Origin: Tritrichomonas musculus
Lineage: Eukaryota; Parabasalia; Tritrichomonadida; Tritrichomonadidae
Assembly: GCA_039105265.1 (NCBI GenBank)
Contig: JAPFFF010000089.1
Location: 1-64,000 of the forward strand
Length of the DNA: 64,000 nucleotides
Direction of reading: 5' to 3'
Below, piece by piece: positions 29,701 through 42,236 of this stretch. The notes beneath the pieces were generated by a model. It worked only from the letters and a program-made list of their open reading frames with translations. It searched no databases and was not told the DNA's origin. The first letter of the stretch is position 1. Each line of letters opens with the position of its first letter. A program made the position numbers and the translations under genes.

Positions 29701-30150
29701 CAGTTGAACCATCAGATTCAACGAGAACTGCAGTTGAATCATCAGATGCAACGAGAACTGCAGTTGAATCATCAGATGCAACGAGAACTGCAGTTAAATA
29801 ATAAGATGCAACAAGAACTGCAGTTGAATCATCAGATGCAACGAGAACTGCAGTTGAATCATCAGATGCAACGAGAACTGCAGTTGAATCATCAGATGCA
29901 GCGAGAACTGCAGTTGAATCATCAGATTCAACGAGAACTGCAGTTGAATCATCAGATTCAACGAGAACTGCAGTTGAATCATCAGATGCAACGAGAACTG
30001 CAGTTGAATCATCAGATGCAACGAGAACTGCAGTTGAATCATCAGATTCAACGAGAACTGCAGTTGAATCATCAGATTCAACGAGAACTGCAGTTGAATC
30101 ATCAGATTCAACGAGAACTGCAGTTGAATCATCAGATGCAACGAGAACTG
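26791..30150. repeat. TTAAAT-unit zone with 1,110-bp and 570-660-bp periods
   Basis: Units reading TTAAATAATAAG start at 26791, 27211, 27451, 27901, 28321, 28561, 29221 and 29791. The first three recur as the next three at a shift of exactly 1,110 bp (37 units). The following copies are 660 and 570 bp apart. The only other such unit in the window is at 35,611, within a block resembling the end of this zone. Confidence 0.85.
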
Positions 30151-30486
30151 CAGTTGAATCATCAGATGCAACGAGAACTGCAGTTGAATCATCAGATGCA
30201 ACGAGAACTGCAGTTTAATAATAAGATGCAACGAGAACTGCAGTTGAATCATCAGATGCAACGAGAACTGCAGTTGAATCATCAGATGCAACGAGAACTG
30301 CAGTTGAATCATCAGATGCAGCGAGAACTGCAGTTTAATAATAAGATGAAACAAGAACTGCAGTTGAATCATCAGATGCAACGAGAACTGTAGTTGAATC
30401 ATCAGATGCAACGAGAACTGCAGTTGAATCATCAGATGCAACGAGAACTGCAGTTGAATCATCAGATGCAGCGAGAACTGCAGTTG

Positions 30487-30506
30487 AATCATCGATTCAA
30501 CGACAA
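30487..30506. other. 1-bp deletion shifting the 30-bp register
   Basis: The unit reads ATCATCGATTC instead of ATCATCAGATTC, lacking one A near 30,493. Its duplicate at about 36,551 keeps the A, so the deletion came after that duplication. The inverted-repeat arms stay intact with a 3-base loop. Confidence 0.9.
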
Positions 30507-31406
30507 CTGCAGTTGAACCATCAGATGCAACAAGAACTGCAGTTGAATCATCAGATGCAACGAGAACTGCAGTTGAATCATCAGATGCAACGAGAACTGC
30601 AGTTGAATCATCAGATGCAGCGAGAACTGCAGTTGAATCATCAGATTCAACGAGAACTGCAGTTGAATCATCAGATTCAACGAGAACTGCAGTTGAATCA
30701 TCAGATTCAACGAGAACTGCAGTTGAATCATCAGATTCAACGAGAACTGCAGTTGAATCATCAGATTCAACGAGAACTGCAGTTGAATCATCAGATGCAA
30801 CGAGAACTGCAGTTGAACCATCAGATTCAACGAGAACTGCAGTTGAATCATCAGATGCAACGAGAACTACAGTTGAATCATCAGATTCAACGAGAACTGC
30901 AGTTGAATCATCAGATGCAACGAGAACTACAGTTGAATCATCAGATGCAACGAGAACTGCAGTTGAATCATCAGATGCAACGAGAACTGCAGTTGAATCA
31001 TCAGATGCAACGAGAACTGCAGTTGAACCATCAGATTCAACGAGAACTGCAGTTGAATCATCAGATGCAACGAGAACTACAGTTGAATCATCAGATTCAA
31101 CGAGAACTGCAGTTGAATCATCAGATGCAACGAGAACTACAGTTGAATCATCAGATTCAACGAGAACTGCAGTTGAATCATCAGATGCAACAAGAACTGC
31201 AGTTGAATCATCAGATGCAACGACAACTGCAGTTGAATCATCAGATTCAACGAGAACTGCAGTTGAACCATCAGATTCAACGAGAACTACAGTTGAATCA
31301 TCAGATTCAACGAGAACTGCAGTTGAATCATCAGATTCAACGAGAACTACAGTTGAATCATCAGATTCAACGAGAACTGCAGTTGAATCATCAGATGCAA
31401 CGAGAA

Positions 31407-33380
31407 CTACAGTTGAATCATCAGATTCAACGAGAACTGCAGTTGAATCATCAGATGCAACGACAACTGCAGTTGAATCATCAGATGCAACGACAACTGC
31501 AGTTGAATCATCAGATGCAACGAGAACTGCAGTTGAATCATCAGATGCAACGAGAACTGCAGTTTAATAATAAGATTCAACGAGAACTGCAGTTGAATCA
31601 TCAGATGAAACAAGAACTGCAGTTGAATCATCAGATGCAACAAGAACTGCAGTTGAATCATCAGATTCAACGAGAACTGCAGTTGAATCATCAGATTCAA
31701 CGAGAACTGCAGTTGAACCATCAGATTCAACGAGAACTACAGTTGAATCATCAGATTCAACGAGAACTGCAGTTGAATCATCAGATTCAACGAGAACTAC
31801 AGTTGAATCATCAGATTCAACGAGAACTGCAGTTGAATCATCAGATGCAACGAGAACTACAGTTGAATCATCAGATTCAACGAGAACTGCAGTTGAATCA
31901 TCAGATGCAACGACAACTGCAGTTGAATCATCAGATGCAACGACAACTGCAGTTGAATCATCAGATTCAACGAGAACTGCAGTTGAATCATCAGATGCAA
32001 CGAGAACTGCAGTTGAATCATCAGATTCAACGAGAACTGCAGTTGAATCATCAGATGCAACAAGAACTGCAGTTGAATCATCAGATTCAACGAGAACTGC
32101 AGTTGAATCATCAGATGCAACGAGAACTGCAGTTGAATCATCAGATGCAACGAGAACTGCAGTTGAATCATCAGATGCAACGAGAACTGCAGTTGAATCA
32201 TCAGATGCAACGAGAACTGCAGTTTAATAATAAGATTCAACAAGAACTGCAGTTTAATCATAAGATTCAACGAGAACTGCAGTTTAATCATAAGATTCAA
32301 CGAGAACTGCAGTTTAATAATAAGATGCAACAAGAACTGCAGTTGAATCATCAGATGCAACGAGAACTGCAGTTGAATCATCAGATTCAACGAGAACTGC
32401 AGTTGAATCATCAGATGCAACGAGAACTGCAGTTGAATCATCAGATGCAACGAGAACTGCAGTTGAATCATCAGATTCAACGAGAACTGCAGTTGAATCA
32501 TCAGATGCAACGAGAACTGCAGTTGAACCATCAGATTCAACGAGAACTGCAGTTGAATCATCAGATGCAACGAGAACTACAGTTGAATCATCATATTCAA
32601 CGAGAACTGCAGTTGAATCATCAGATGCAACGAGAACTACAGTTGAATCATCAGATTCAACGACAACTGCAGTTGAACCATCAGATTCAACGAGAACTAC
32701 AGTTGAATCATCAGATTCAACGAGAACTGCAGTTGAATCATCAGATTCAACGAGAACTACAGTTGAATCATCAGATTCAACGAGAACTGCAGTTGAATCA
32801 TCAGATGCAACGAGAACTACAGTTGAATCATCAGATTCAACGAGAACTGCAGTTGAATCATCAGATGCAACGACAACTGCAGTTGAATCATCAGATGCAA
32901 CGACAACTGCAGTTGAATCATCAGATTCAACGAGAACTGCAGTTGAATCATCAGATGCAACGAGAACTGCAGTTGAATCATCAGATTCAACGAGAACTGC
33001 AGTTTAATAATAAGATGAAACAAGAACTGCAGTTGAATCATCAGATGCAACGAGAACTGCAGTTGAATCATCAGATGCAACGAGAACTGCAGTTGAATCA
33101 TCAGATGCAACGACAACTGCAGTTGAATCATCAGATGCAACGAGAACTGCAGTTTAATAATAAGATGAAACAAGAACTGCAGTTGAATCATCAGATGCAA
33201 CGACAACTGCAGTTGAATCATCAGATGCAACGAGAACTGCAGTTGAATCATCAGATGCAACGACAACTGCAGTTGAATCATCAGATTCAACGAGAACTGC
33301 AGTTGAATCATCAGATTCAACGAGAACTGCAGTTGAATCATCAGATGCAACGAGAACTGCAGTTGAATCATCAGATGCAA
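31407..33380. repeat. Composite higher-order repeat C-B-A, copy 3
   Basis: C is at 31407-31730, B at 31857-32570 (signature 32221-32340, with the last unit carrying ATG) and A at 32817-33380. It is 90 bp shorter between B and A than the standard. A private CATATT change lies near 32,594. Module A has one unit fewer than the 594-bp form. Confidence 0.85.
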
Positions 33381-33386
33381 CGAGAA

Positions 33387-33770
33387 CTACAGTTGAATCA
33401 TCAGATTCAACGAGAACTGCAGTTGAACCATCAGATTCAACGAGAACTGCAGTTGAACCATCAGATTCAACGAGAACTGCAGTTGAATCATCAGATGCAA
33501 CGAGAACTGCAGTTGAATCATCAGATGCAACGAGAACTGCAGTTTAATAATAAGATGCAACAAGAACTGCAGTTGAATCATCAGATGCAACGAGAACTGC
33601 AGTTGAATCATCAGATGCAACGAGAACTGCAGTTGAATCATCAGATGCAGCGAGAACTGCAGTTGAATCATCAGATTCAACGAGAACTGCAGTTGAATCA
33701 TCAGATTCAACGAGAACTGCAGTTGAATCATCAGATGCAACGAGAACTGCAGTTGAATCATCAGATGCAA
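33387..33770. repeat. Module D, copy 1
   Basis: A 384-bp block directly after A: two AACC units, two ATG units, a TTTAATAATAAGATGCAACAAG unit, ATG units with one GCAGCG unit, then ATT and ATG units ending at a CTA unit. A TAG unit follows at 34380-34382. Confidence 0.8.
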
Positions 33771-34980
33771 CGAGAACTACAGTTGAATCATCAGATTCAA
33801 CGAGAACTGCAGTTGAATCATCAGATTCAACGAGAACTGCAGTTGAATCATCAGATTCAACGAGAACTGCAGTTGAATCATCAGATGCAACGAGAACTGC
33901 AGTTGAATCATCAGATTCAACGACAACTGCAGTTGAACCATCAGATTCAACGAGAACTGCAGTTGAATCATCAGATGCAACGAGAACTGCAGTTGAATCA
34001 TCAGATGCAACGAGAACTGCAGTTGAATCATCAGATTCAACGAGAACTGCAGTTGAATCATCAGATGCAACGAGAACTGCAGTTGAATCATCAGATTCAA
34101 CGAGAACTGCAGTTGAACCATCAGATTCAACGAGAACTGCAGTTGAATCATCAGATGCAACGAGAACTGCAGTTGAATCATCAGATGCAACGAGAACTGC
34201 AGTTTAATAATAAGATGCAACGAGAACTGCAGTTGAATCATCAGATGCAACGAGAACTGCAGTTGAATCATCAGATGCAACGAGAACTGCAGTTGAATCA
34301 TCAGATGCAGCGAGAACTGCAGTTTAATAATAAGATGAAACAAGAACTGCAGTTGAATCATCAGATGCAACGAGAACTGTAGTTGAATCATCAGATGCAA
34401 CGAGAACTGCAGTTGAATCATCAGATGCAACGAGAACTGCAGTTGAATCATCAGATGCAGCGAGAACTGCAGTTTAATAATAAGATGAAACAAGAACTGC
34501 AGTTGAATCATCAGATGCAACGAGAACTGCAGTTGAATCATCAGATGCAACGAGAACTGCAGTTGAATCATCAGATGCAGCGAGAACTGCAGTTTAATAA
34601 TAAGATGAAACAAGAACTGCAGTTGAATCATCAGATTCAACGAGAACTGCAGTTGAATCATCAGATGCAACGAGAACTGCAGTTGAATCATCAGATGCAA
34701 CGAGAACTGCAGTTGAATCATCAGATGCAACGAGAACTGCAGTTGAATCATCAGATTCAACGAGAACTGCAGTTGAATCATCAGATGCAACGACAACTGC
34801 AGTTGAATCATCAGATTCAACGAGAACTGCAGTTGAATCATCAGATTCAACGAGAACTGCAGTTGAATCATCAGATGCAACGAGAACTGCAGTTGAATCA
34901 TCAGATTCAACGAGAACTGCAGTTTAATAATAAGATTCAACGAGAACTGCAGTTTAATAATAAGATGAAACAAGAACTGC

Positions 34981-35340
34981 AGTTGAATAATCAGATGCAA
35001 CGAGAACTGCAGTTGAATCATCAGATGCAACGAGAACTGCAGTTGAATCATCAGATGCAACGAGAACTGCAGTTGAATCATCAGATTCAACGAGAACTGC
35101 AGTTGAATCATCAGATGCAACGACAACTGCAGTTGAATCATCAGATTCAACGAGAACTGCAGTTGAATCATCAGATTCAACGAGAACTGCAGTTGAATCA
35201 TCAGATGCAACGAGAACTGCAGTTGAATCATCAGATTCAACGAGAACTGCAGTTTAATAATAAGATTCAACGAGAACTGCAGTTTAATAATAAGATGAAA
35301 CAAGAACTGCAGTTGAATAATCAGATGCAACGAGAACTGC
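34981..35340. repeat. Module N, copy 4, with widened spacing
   Basis: The two AATAAT units are 330 bp apart (34981 and 35311) rather than 210 bp as in the other six N modules, from an insertion of four units. The CTT unit that follows the second AATAAT unit elsewhere is missing. Confidence 0.75.
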
Positions 35341-36210
35341 AGTTGAATCATCAGATTCAACGACAACTGCAGTTGAATCATCAGATTCAACGAGAACTGC
35401 AGTTGAATCATCAGATGCAACGACAACTGCAGTTGAATCATCAGATGCAACGAGAACTGCAGTTGAATCATCAGATTCAACGAGAACTGCAGTTGAACCA
35501 TCAGATTCAACGAGAACTGCAGTTGAACCATCAGATTCAACGAGAACTGCAGTTGAATCATCAGATGCAACGAGAACTGCAGTTGAATCATCAGATGCAA
35601 CGAGAACTGCAGTTAAATAATAAGATGCAACAAGAACTGCAGTTGAATCATCAGATGCAACGAGAACTGCAGTTGAATCATCAGATGCAACGAGAACTGC
35701 AGTTGAATCATCAGATGCAGCGAGAACTGCAGTTGAATCATCAGATTCAACGAGAACTGCAGTTGAATCATCAGATTCAACGAGAACTGCAGTTGAATCA
35801 TCAGATGCAACGAGAACTGCAGTTGAATCATCAGATGCAACGAGAACTACAGTTGAATCATCAGATTCAACGAGAACTGCAGTTGAATCATCAGATTCAA
35901 CGAGAACTGCAGTTGAATCATCAGATTCAACGAGAACTGCAGTTGAATCATCAGATGCAACGAGAACTGCAGTTGAATCATCAGATTCAACGACAACTGC
36001 AGTTGAACCATCAGATTCAACGAGAACTGCAGTTGAATCATCAGATGCAACGAGAACTGCAGTTGAATCATCAGATGCAACGAGAACTGCAGTTGAATCA
36101 TCAGATTCAACGAGAACTGCAGTTGAATCATCAGATGCAACGAGAACTGCAGTTGAATCATCAGATTCAACGAGAACTGCAGTTGAACCATCAGATTCAA
36201 CGAGAACTGC

Positions 36211-39200
36211 AGTTGAATCATCAGATGCAACGAGAACTGCAGTTGAATCATCAGATGCAACGAGAACTGCAGTTTAATAATAAGATGCAACGAGAACTGC
36301 AGTTGAATCATCAGATGCAACGAGAACTGCAGTTGAATCATCAGATGCAACGAGAACTGCAGTTGAATCATCAGATGCAGCGAGAACTGCAGTTTAATAA
36401 TAAGATGAAACAAGAACTGCAGTTGAATCATCAGATGCAACGAGAACTGTAGTTGAATCATCAGATGCAACGAGAACTGCAGTTGAATCATCAGATGCAA
36501 CGAGAACTGCAGTTGAATCATCAGATGCAGCGAGAACTGCAGTTGAATCATCAGATTCAACGACAACTGCAGTTGAACCATCAGATGCAACAAGAACTGC
36601 AGTTGAATCATCAGATGCAACGAGAACTGCAGTTGAATCATCAGATGCAACGAGAACTGCAGTTGAATCATCAGATGCAGCGAGAACTGCAGTTGAATCA
36701 TCAGATTCAACGAGAACTGCAGTTGAATCATCAGATTCAACGAGAACTGCAGTTGAATCATCAGATTCAACGAGAACTGCAGTTGAATCATCAGATTCAA
36801 CGAGAACTGCAGTTGAATCATCAGATTCAACGAGAACTGCAGTTGAATCATCAGATGCAACGAGAACTGCAGTTGAACCATCAGATTCAACGAGAACTGC
36901 AGTTGAATCATCAGATGCAACGAGAACTACAGTTGAATCATCAGATTCAACGAGAACTGCAGTTGAATCATCAGATGCAACGAGAACTACAGTTGAATCA
37001 TCAGATGCAACGAGAACTGCAGTTGAATCATCAGATGCAACGAGAACTGCAGTTGAATCATCAGATGCAACGAGAACTGCAGTTGAACCATCAGATTCAA
37101 CGAGAACTGCAGTTGAATCATCAGATGCAACGAGAACTACAGTTGAATCATCAGATTCAACGAGAACTGCAGTTGAATCATCAGATGCAACGAGAACTAC
37201 AGTTGAATCATCAGATTCAACGAGAACTGCAGTTGAATCATCAGATGCAACAAGAACTGCAGTTGAATCATCAGATGCAACGACAACTGCAGTTGAATCA
37301 TCAGATTCAACGAGAACTGCAGTTGAACCATCAGATTCAACGAGAACTACAGTTGAATCATCAGATTCAACGAGAACTGCAGTTGAATCATCAGATTCAA
37401 CGAGAACTACAGTTGAATCATCAGATTCAACGAGAACTGCAGTTGAATCATCAGATGCAACGAGAACTACAGTTGAATCATCAGATTCAACGAGAACTGC
37501 AGTTGAATCATCAGATGCAACGACAACTGCAGTTGAATCATCAGATGCAACGACAACTGCAGTTGAATCATCAGATGCAACGAGAACTGCAGTTGAATCA
37601 TCAGATGCAACGAGAACTGCAGTTTAATAATAAGATTCAACGAGAACTGCAGTTGAATCATCAGATGAAACAAGAACTGCAGTTGAATCATCAGATGCAA
37701 CAAGAACTGCAGTTGAATCATCAGATTCAACGAGAACTGCAGTTGAATCATCAGATTCAACGAGAACTGCAGTTGAACCATCAGATTCAACGAGAACTAC
37801 AGTTGAATCATCAGATTCAACGAGAACTGCAGTTGAATCATCAGATTCAACGAGAACTACAGTTGAATCATCAGATTCAACGAGAACTGCAGTTGAATCA
37901 TCAGATGCAACGAGAACTACAGTTGAATCATCAGATTCAACGAGAACTGCAGTTGAATCATCAGATGCAACGACAACTGCAGTTGAATCATCAGATGCAA
38001 CGACAACTGCAGTTGAATCATCAGATTCAACGAGAACTGCAGTTGAATCATCAGATGCAACGAGAACTGCAGTTGAATCATCAGATTCAACGAGAACTGC
38101 AGTTGAATCATCAGATGCAACAAGAACTGCAGTTGAATCATCAGATTCAACGAGAACTGCAGTTGAATCATCAGATGCAACGAGAACTGCAGTTGAATCA
38201 TCAGATGCAACGAGAACTGCAGTTGAATCATCAGATGCAACGAGAACTGCAGTTGAATCATCAGATGCAACGAGAACTGCAGTTTAATAATAAGATTCAA
38301 CAAGAACTGCAGTTTAATCATAAGATTCAACGAGAACTGCAGTTTAATCATAAGATTCAACGAGAACTGCAGTTTAATAATAAGATTCAACAAGAACTGC
38401 AGTTGAATCATCAGATGCAACGAGAACTGCAGTTGAATCATCAGATTCAACGAGAACTGCAGTTGAATCATCAGATGCAACGAGAACTGCAGTTGAATCA
38501 TCAGATGCAACGAGAACTGCAGTTGAATCATCAGATTCAACGAGAACTGCAGTTGAATCATCAGATGCAACGAGAACTGCAGTTGAACCATCAGATTCAA
38601 CGAGAACTGCAGTTGAATCATCAGATGCAACGAGAACTACAGTTGAATCATCAGATTCAACGAGAACTGCAGTTGAATCATCAGATGCAACGAGAACTAC
38701 AGTTGAATCATCAGATTCAACGAGAACTGCAGTTGAATCATCAGATGCAACAAGAACTGCAGTTGAATCATCAGATTCAACGAGAACTGCAGTTGAATCA
38801 TCAGATTCAACGAGAACTGCAGTTGAACCATCAGATTCAACGAGAACTACAGTTGAATCATCAGATTCAACGAGAACTGCAGTTGAATCATCAGATTCAA
38901 CGAGAACTACAGTTGAATCATCAGATTCAACGAGAACTGCAGTTGAATCATCAGATGCAACGAGAACTACAGTTGAATCATCAGATTCAACGAGAACTGC
39001 AGTTGAATCATCAGATGCAACGACAACTGCAGTTGAATCATCAGATGCAACGACAACTGCAGTTGAATCATCAGATTCAACGAGAACTGCAGTTGAATCA
39101 TCAGATGCAACGAGAACTGCAGTTGAATCATCAGATTCAACGAGAACTGCAGTTTAATAATAAGATGAAACAAGAACTGCAGTTGAATCATCAGATGCAA

Positions 39201-40130
39201 CGAGAACTGCAGTTGAATCATCAGATGCAACGAGAACTGCAGTTGAATCATCAGATGCAACGACAACTGCAGTTGAATCATCAGATGCAACGAGAACTGC
39301 AGTTTAATAATAAGATGAAACAAGAACTGCAGTTGAATCATCAGATGCAACGACAACTGCAGTTGAATCATCAGATGCAACGAGAACTGCAGTTGAATCA
39401 TCAGATGCAACGACAACTGCAGTTGAATCATCAGATTCAACGAGAACTGCAGTTGAATCATCAGATTCAACGAGAACTGCAGTTGAATCATCAGATGCAA
39501 CGAGAACTGCAGTTGAATCATCAGATGCAACGAGAACTACAGTTGAATCATCAGATTCAACGAGAACTGCAGTTGAACCATCAGATTCAACGAGAACTGC
39601 AGTTGAACCATCAGATTCAACGAGAACTGCAGTTGAATCATCAGATGCAACGAGAACTGCAGTTGAATCATCAGATGCAACGAGAACTGCAGTTTAATAA
39701 TAAGATGCAACAAGAACTGCAGTTGAATCATCAGATGCAACGAGAACTGCAGTTGAATCATCAGATGCAACGAGAACTGCAGTTGAATCATCAGATGCAG
39801 CGAGAACTGCAGTTGAATCATCAGATTCAACGAGAACTGCAGTTGAATCATCAGATTCAACGAGAACTGCAGTTGAATCATCAGATGCAACGAGAACTGC
39901 AGTTGAATCATCAGATGCAACGAGAACTACAGTTGAATCATCAGATTCAACGAGAACTGCAGTTGAATCATCAGATTCAACGAGAACTGCAGTTGAATCA
40001 TCAGATTCAACGAGAACTGCAGTTGAATCATCAGATGCAACGAGAACTGCAGTTGAATCATCAGATTCAACGACAACTGCAGTTGAACCATCAGATTCAA
40101 CGAGAACTGCAGTTGAATCATCAGATGCAA
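36211..40130. repeat. Right copy of a duplication of about 3.8 kb
   Basis: Partner of 30,151-33,980. It includes the TAG unit at 36450-36452, C at 37467, B at 37917, A at 38967 and D at 39537. A local duplication of 11 units (330 bp) follows at about 39,927-40,490. Confidence 0.8.
37467..39530. repeat. Composite higher-order repeat C-B-A, copy 4
   Basis: C is at 37467-37790, B at 37917-38630 (signature 38281-38400) and A at 38967-39530. Module D follows directly at 39537-39920. Confidence 0.85.
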
Positions 40131-41460
40131 CGAGAACTGCAGTTGAATCATCAGATTCAACGAGAACTGCAGTTGAATCATCAGATGCAACGAGAACTGC
40201 AGTTGAATCATCAGATGCAACGAGAACTGCAGTTGAATCATCAGATGCAACGAGAACTACAGTTGAATCATCAGATTCAACGAGAACTGCAGTTGAATCA
40301 TCAGATTCAACGAGAACTGCAGTTGAATCATCAGATTCAACGAGAACTGCAGTTGAATCATCAGATGCAACGAGAACTGCAGTTGAATCATCAGATTCAA
40401 CGACAACTGCAGTTGAACCATCAGATTCAACGAGAACTGCAGTTGAATCATCAGATGCAACGAGAACTGCAGTTGAATCATCAGATGCAACGAGAACTAC
40501 AGTTGAATCATCAGATTCAACGAGAACTGCAGTTGAATCATCAGATGCAACGAGAACTGCAGTTGAATCATCAGATTCAACGAGAACTGCAGTTGAACCA
40601 TCAGATTCAACGAGAACTGCAGTTGAATCATCAGATGCAACGAGAACTGCAGTTGAATCATCAGATGCAACGAGAACTGCAGTTTAATAATAAGATGCAA
40701 CGAGAACTGCAGTTGAATCATCAGATGCAACGAGAACTGCAGTTGAATCATCAGATGCAACGAGAACTGCAGTTGAATCATCAGATGCAGCGAGAACTGC
40801 AGTTTAATAATAAGATGAAACAAGAACTGCAGTTGAATCATCAGATGCAACGAGAACTGCAGTTGAATCATCAGATGCAACGAGAACTGCAGTTGAATCA
40901 TCAGATGCAACGAGAACTGCAGTTGAATCATCAGATGCAGCGAGAACTGCAGTTTAATAATAAGATGAAACAAGAACTGCAGTTGAATCATCAGATGCAA
41001 CGAGAACTGCAGTTGAATCATCAGATGCAACGAGAACTGCAGTTGAATCATCAGATGCAGCGAGAACTGCAGTTTAATAATAAGATGAAACAAGAACTGC
41101 AGTTGAATCATCAGATTCAACGAGAACTGCAGTTGAATCATCAGATGCAACGAGAACTGCAGTTGAATCATCAGATGCAACGAGAACTGCAGTTGAATCA
41201 TCAGATGCAACGAGAACTGCAGTTGAATCATCAGATTCAACGAGAACTGCAGTTGAATCATCAGATGCAACGACAACTGCAGTTGAATCATCAGATTCAA
41301 CGAGAACTGCAGTTGAATCATCAGATTCAACGAGAACTGCAGTTGAATCATCAGATTCAACGAGAACTGCAGTTGAATCATCAGATTCAACGAGAACTGC
41401 AGTTTAATAATAAGATTCAACGAGAACTGCAGTTTAATAATAAGATGAAACAAGAACTGC

Positions 41461-41850
41461 AGTTGAATAATCAGATGCAACGAGAACTGCAGTTGAATCA
41501 TCAGATTCAACGACAACTGCAGTTGAATCATCAGATTCAACGAGAACTGCAGTTGAATCATCAGATGCAACGAGAACTGCAGTTGAATCATCAGATTCAA
41601 CGAGAACTGCAGTTTAATAATAAGATTCAACGAGAACTGCAGTTTAATAATAAGATGAAACAAGAACTGCAGTTGAATAATCAGATGCAACGAGAACTGC
41701 AGTTGAATCATCAGATGCAACGAGAACTGCAGTTGAATCATCAGATGCAACGAGAACTGCAGTTGAATCATCAGATTCAACGAGAACTGCAGTTGAATCA
41801 TCAGATGCAACGAGAACTGCAGTTGAATCATCAGATTCAACGAGAACTTC
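41461..41850. repeat. Module N, copy 5
   Basis: AATAAT units sit at 41461 and 41671 (210 bp apart), each preceded by two TTTAATAATAAG units. A CTT unit follows at about 41,848. Other copies are 12151-12540, 14311-14700, 19651-20040, 51871-52260 and 63121-63511. In copies 12, 14, 19, 41, 51 and 63 kb the CTT unit is 388-389 bp after the first AATAAT unit. Confidence 0.85.
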
Positions 41851-42236
41851 AGTTGAATCATCAGATTCAACGAGAACTGCAGTTGAATCATCAGATGCAA
41901 CGAGAACTGCAGTTGAATCATCAGATGAAACAAGAACTGCAGTTGAATCATCAGATGCAACGAGAACTGCAGTTGAATCATCAGATGCAACGAGAACTGC
42001 AGTTGAATCATCAGATGCAACGAGAACTGCAGTTGAATCATCAGATGCAACGACAACTGCAGTTGAATCATCAGATGCAACGAGAACTGCAGTTGAATCA
42101 TCAGATTCAACGAGAACTGCAGTTGAATCATCAGATGCAACGAGAACTGCAGTTGAATCATCAGATGCAACGAGAACTGCAGTTGAATCATCAGATTCAA
42201 CGAGAACTGCAGTTGAATCATCAGATTCAACGAGAA

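Larger units (their letters stand above)
11584..30393 (+). other. Longest open frame through the array (6,269 codons), probably not a gene
   Basis: The plus frame reads near-perfect decapeptides ELQLNHQMQR or ELQLNHQIQR. Variants are QFNNK (TTTAATAATAAG units), PFNIK (CCGTTT units) and LNNQ (AATAAT units). It starts at an arbitrary repeat ATG just after a TAG and ends at a copied TAG. There is no signal peptide, no membrane segment, no non-repetitive domain and no splice or promoter context. A repeated 30-mer without stops is open by default, and similar frames elsewhere in the array are broken by stops and frameshifts. If translated it would be a Gln/Asn/Leu-rich fibrous protein. I recognise no family and consider translation unlikely. 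Confidence 0.12.
30151..33980. repeat. Left copy of a duplication of about 3.8 kb
   Basis: Unit order matches 36,211-40,130, shifted by 6,060 bp up to about 32,570. The shift is 6,150 bp beyond that, because three units near 38,700 are absent here. The block contains a TAG unit (30391-30393; partner at 36450-36452), C, B, A and D. Confidence 0.8.
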
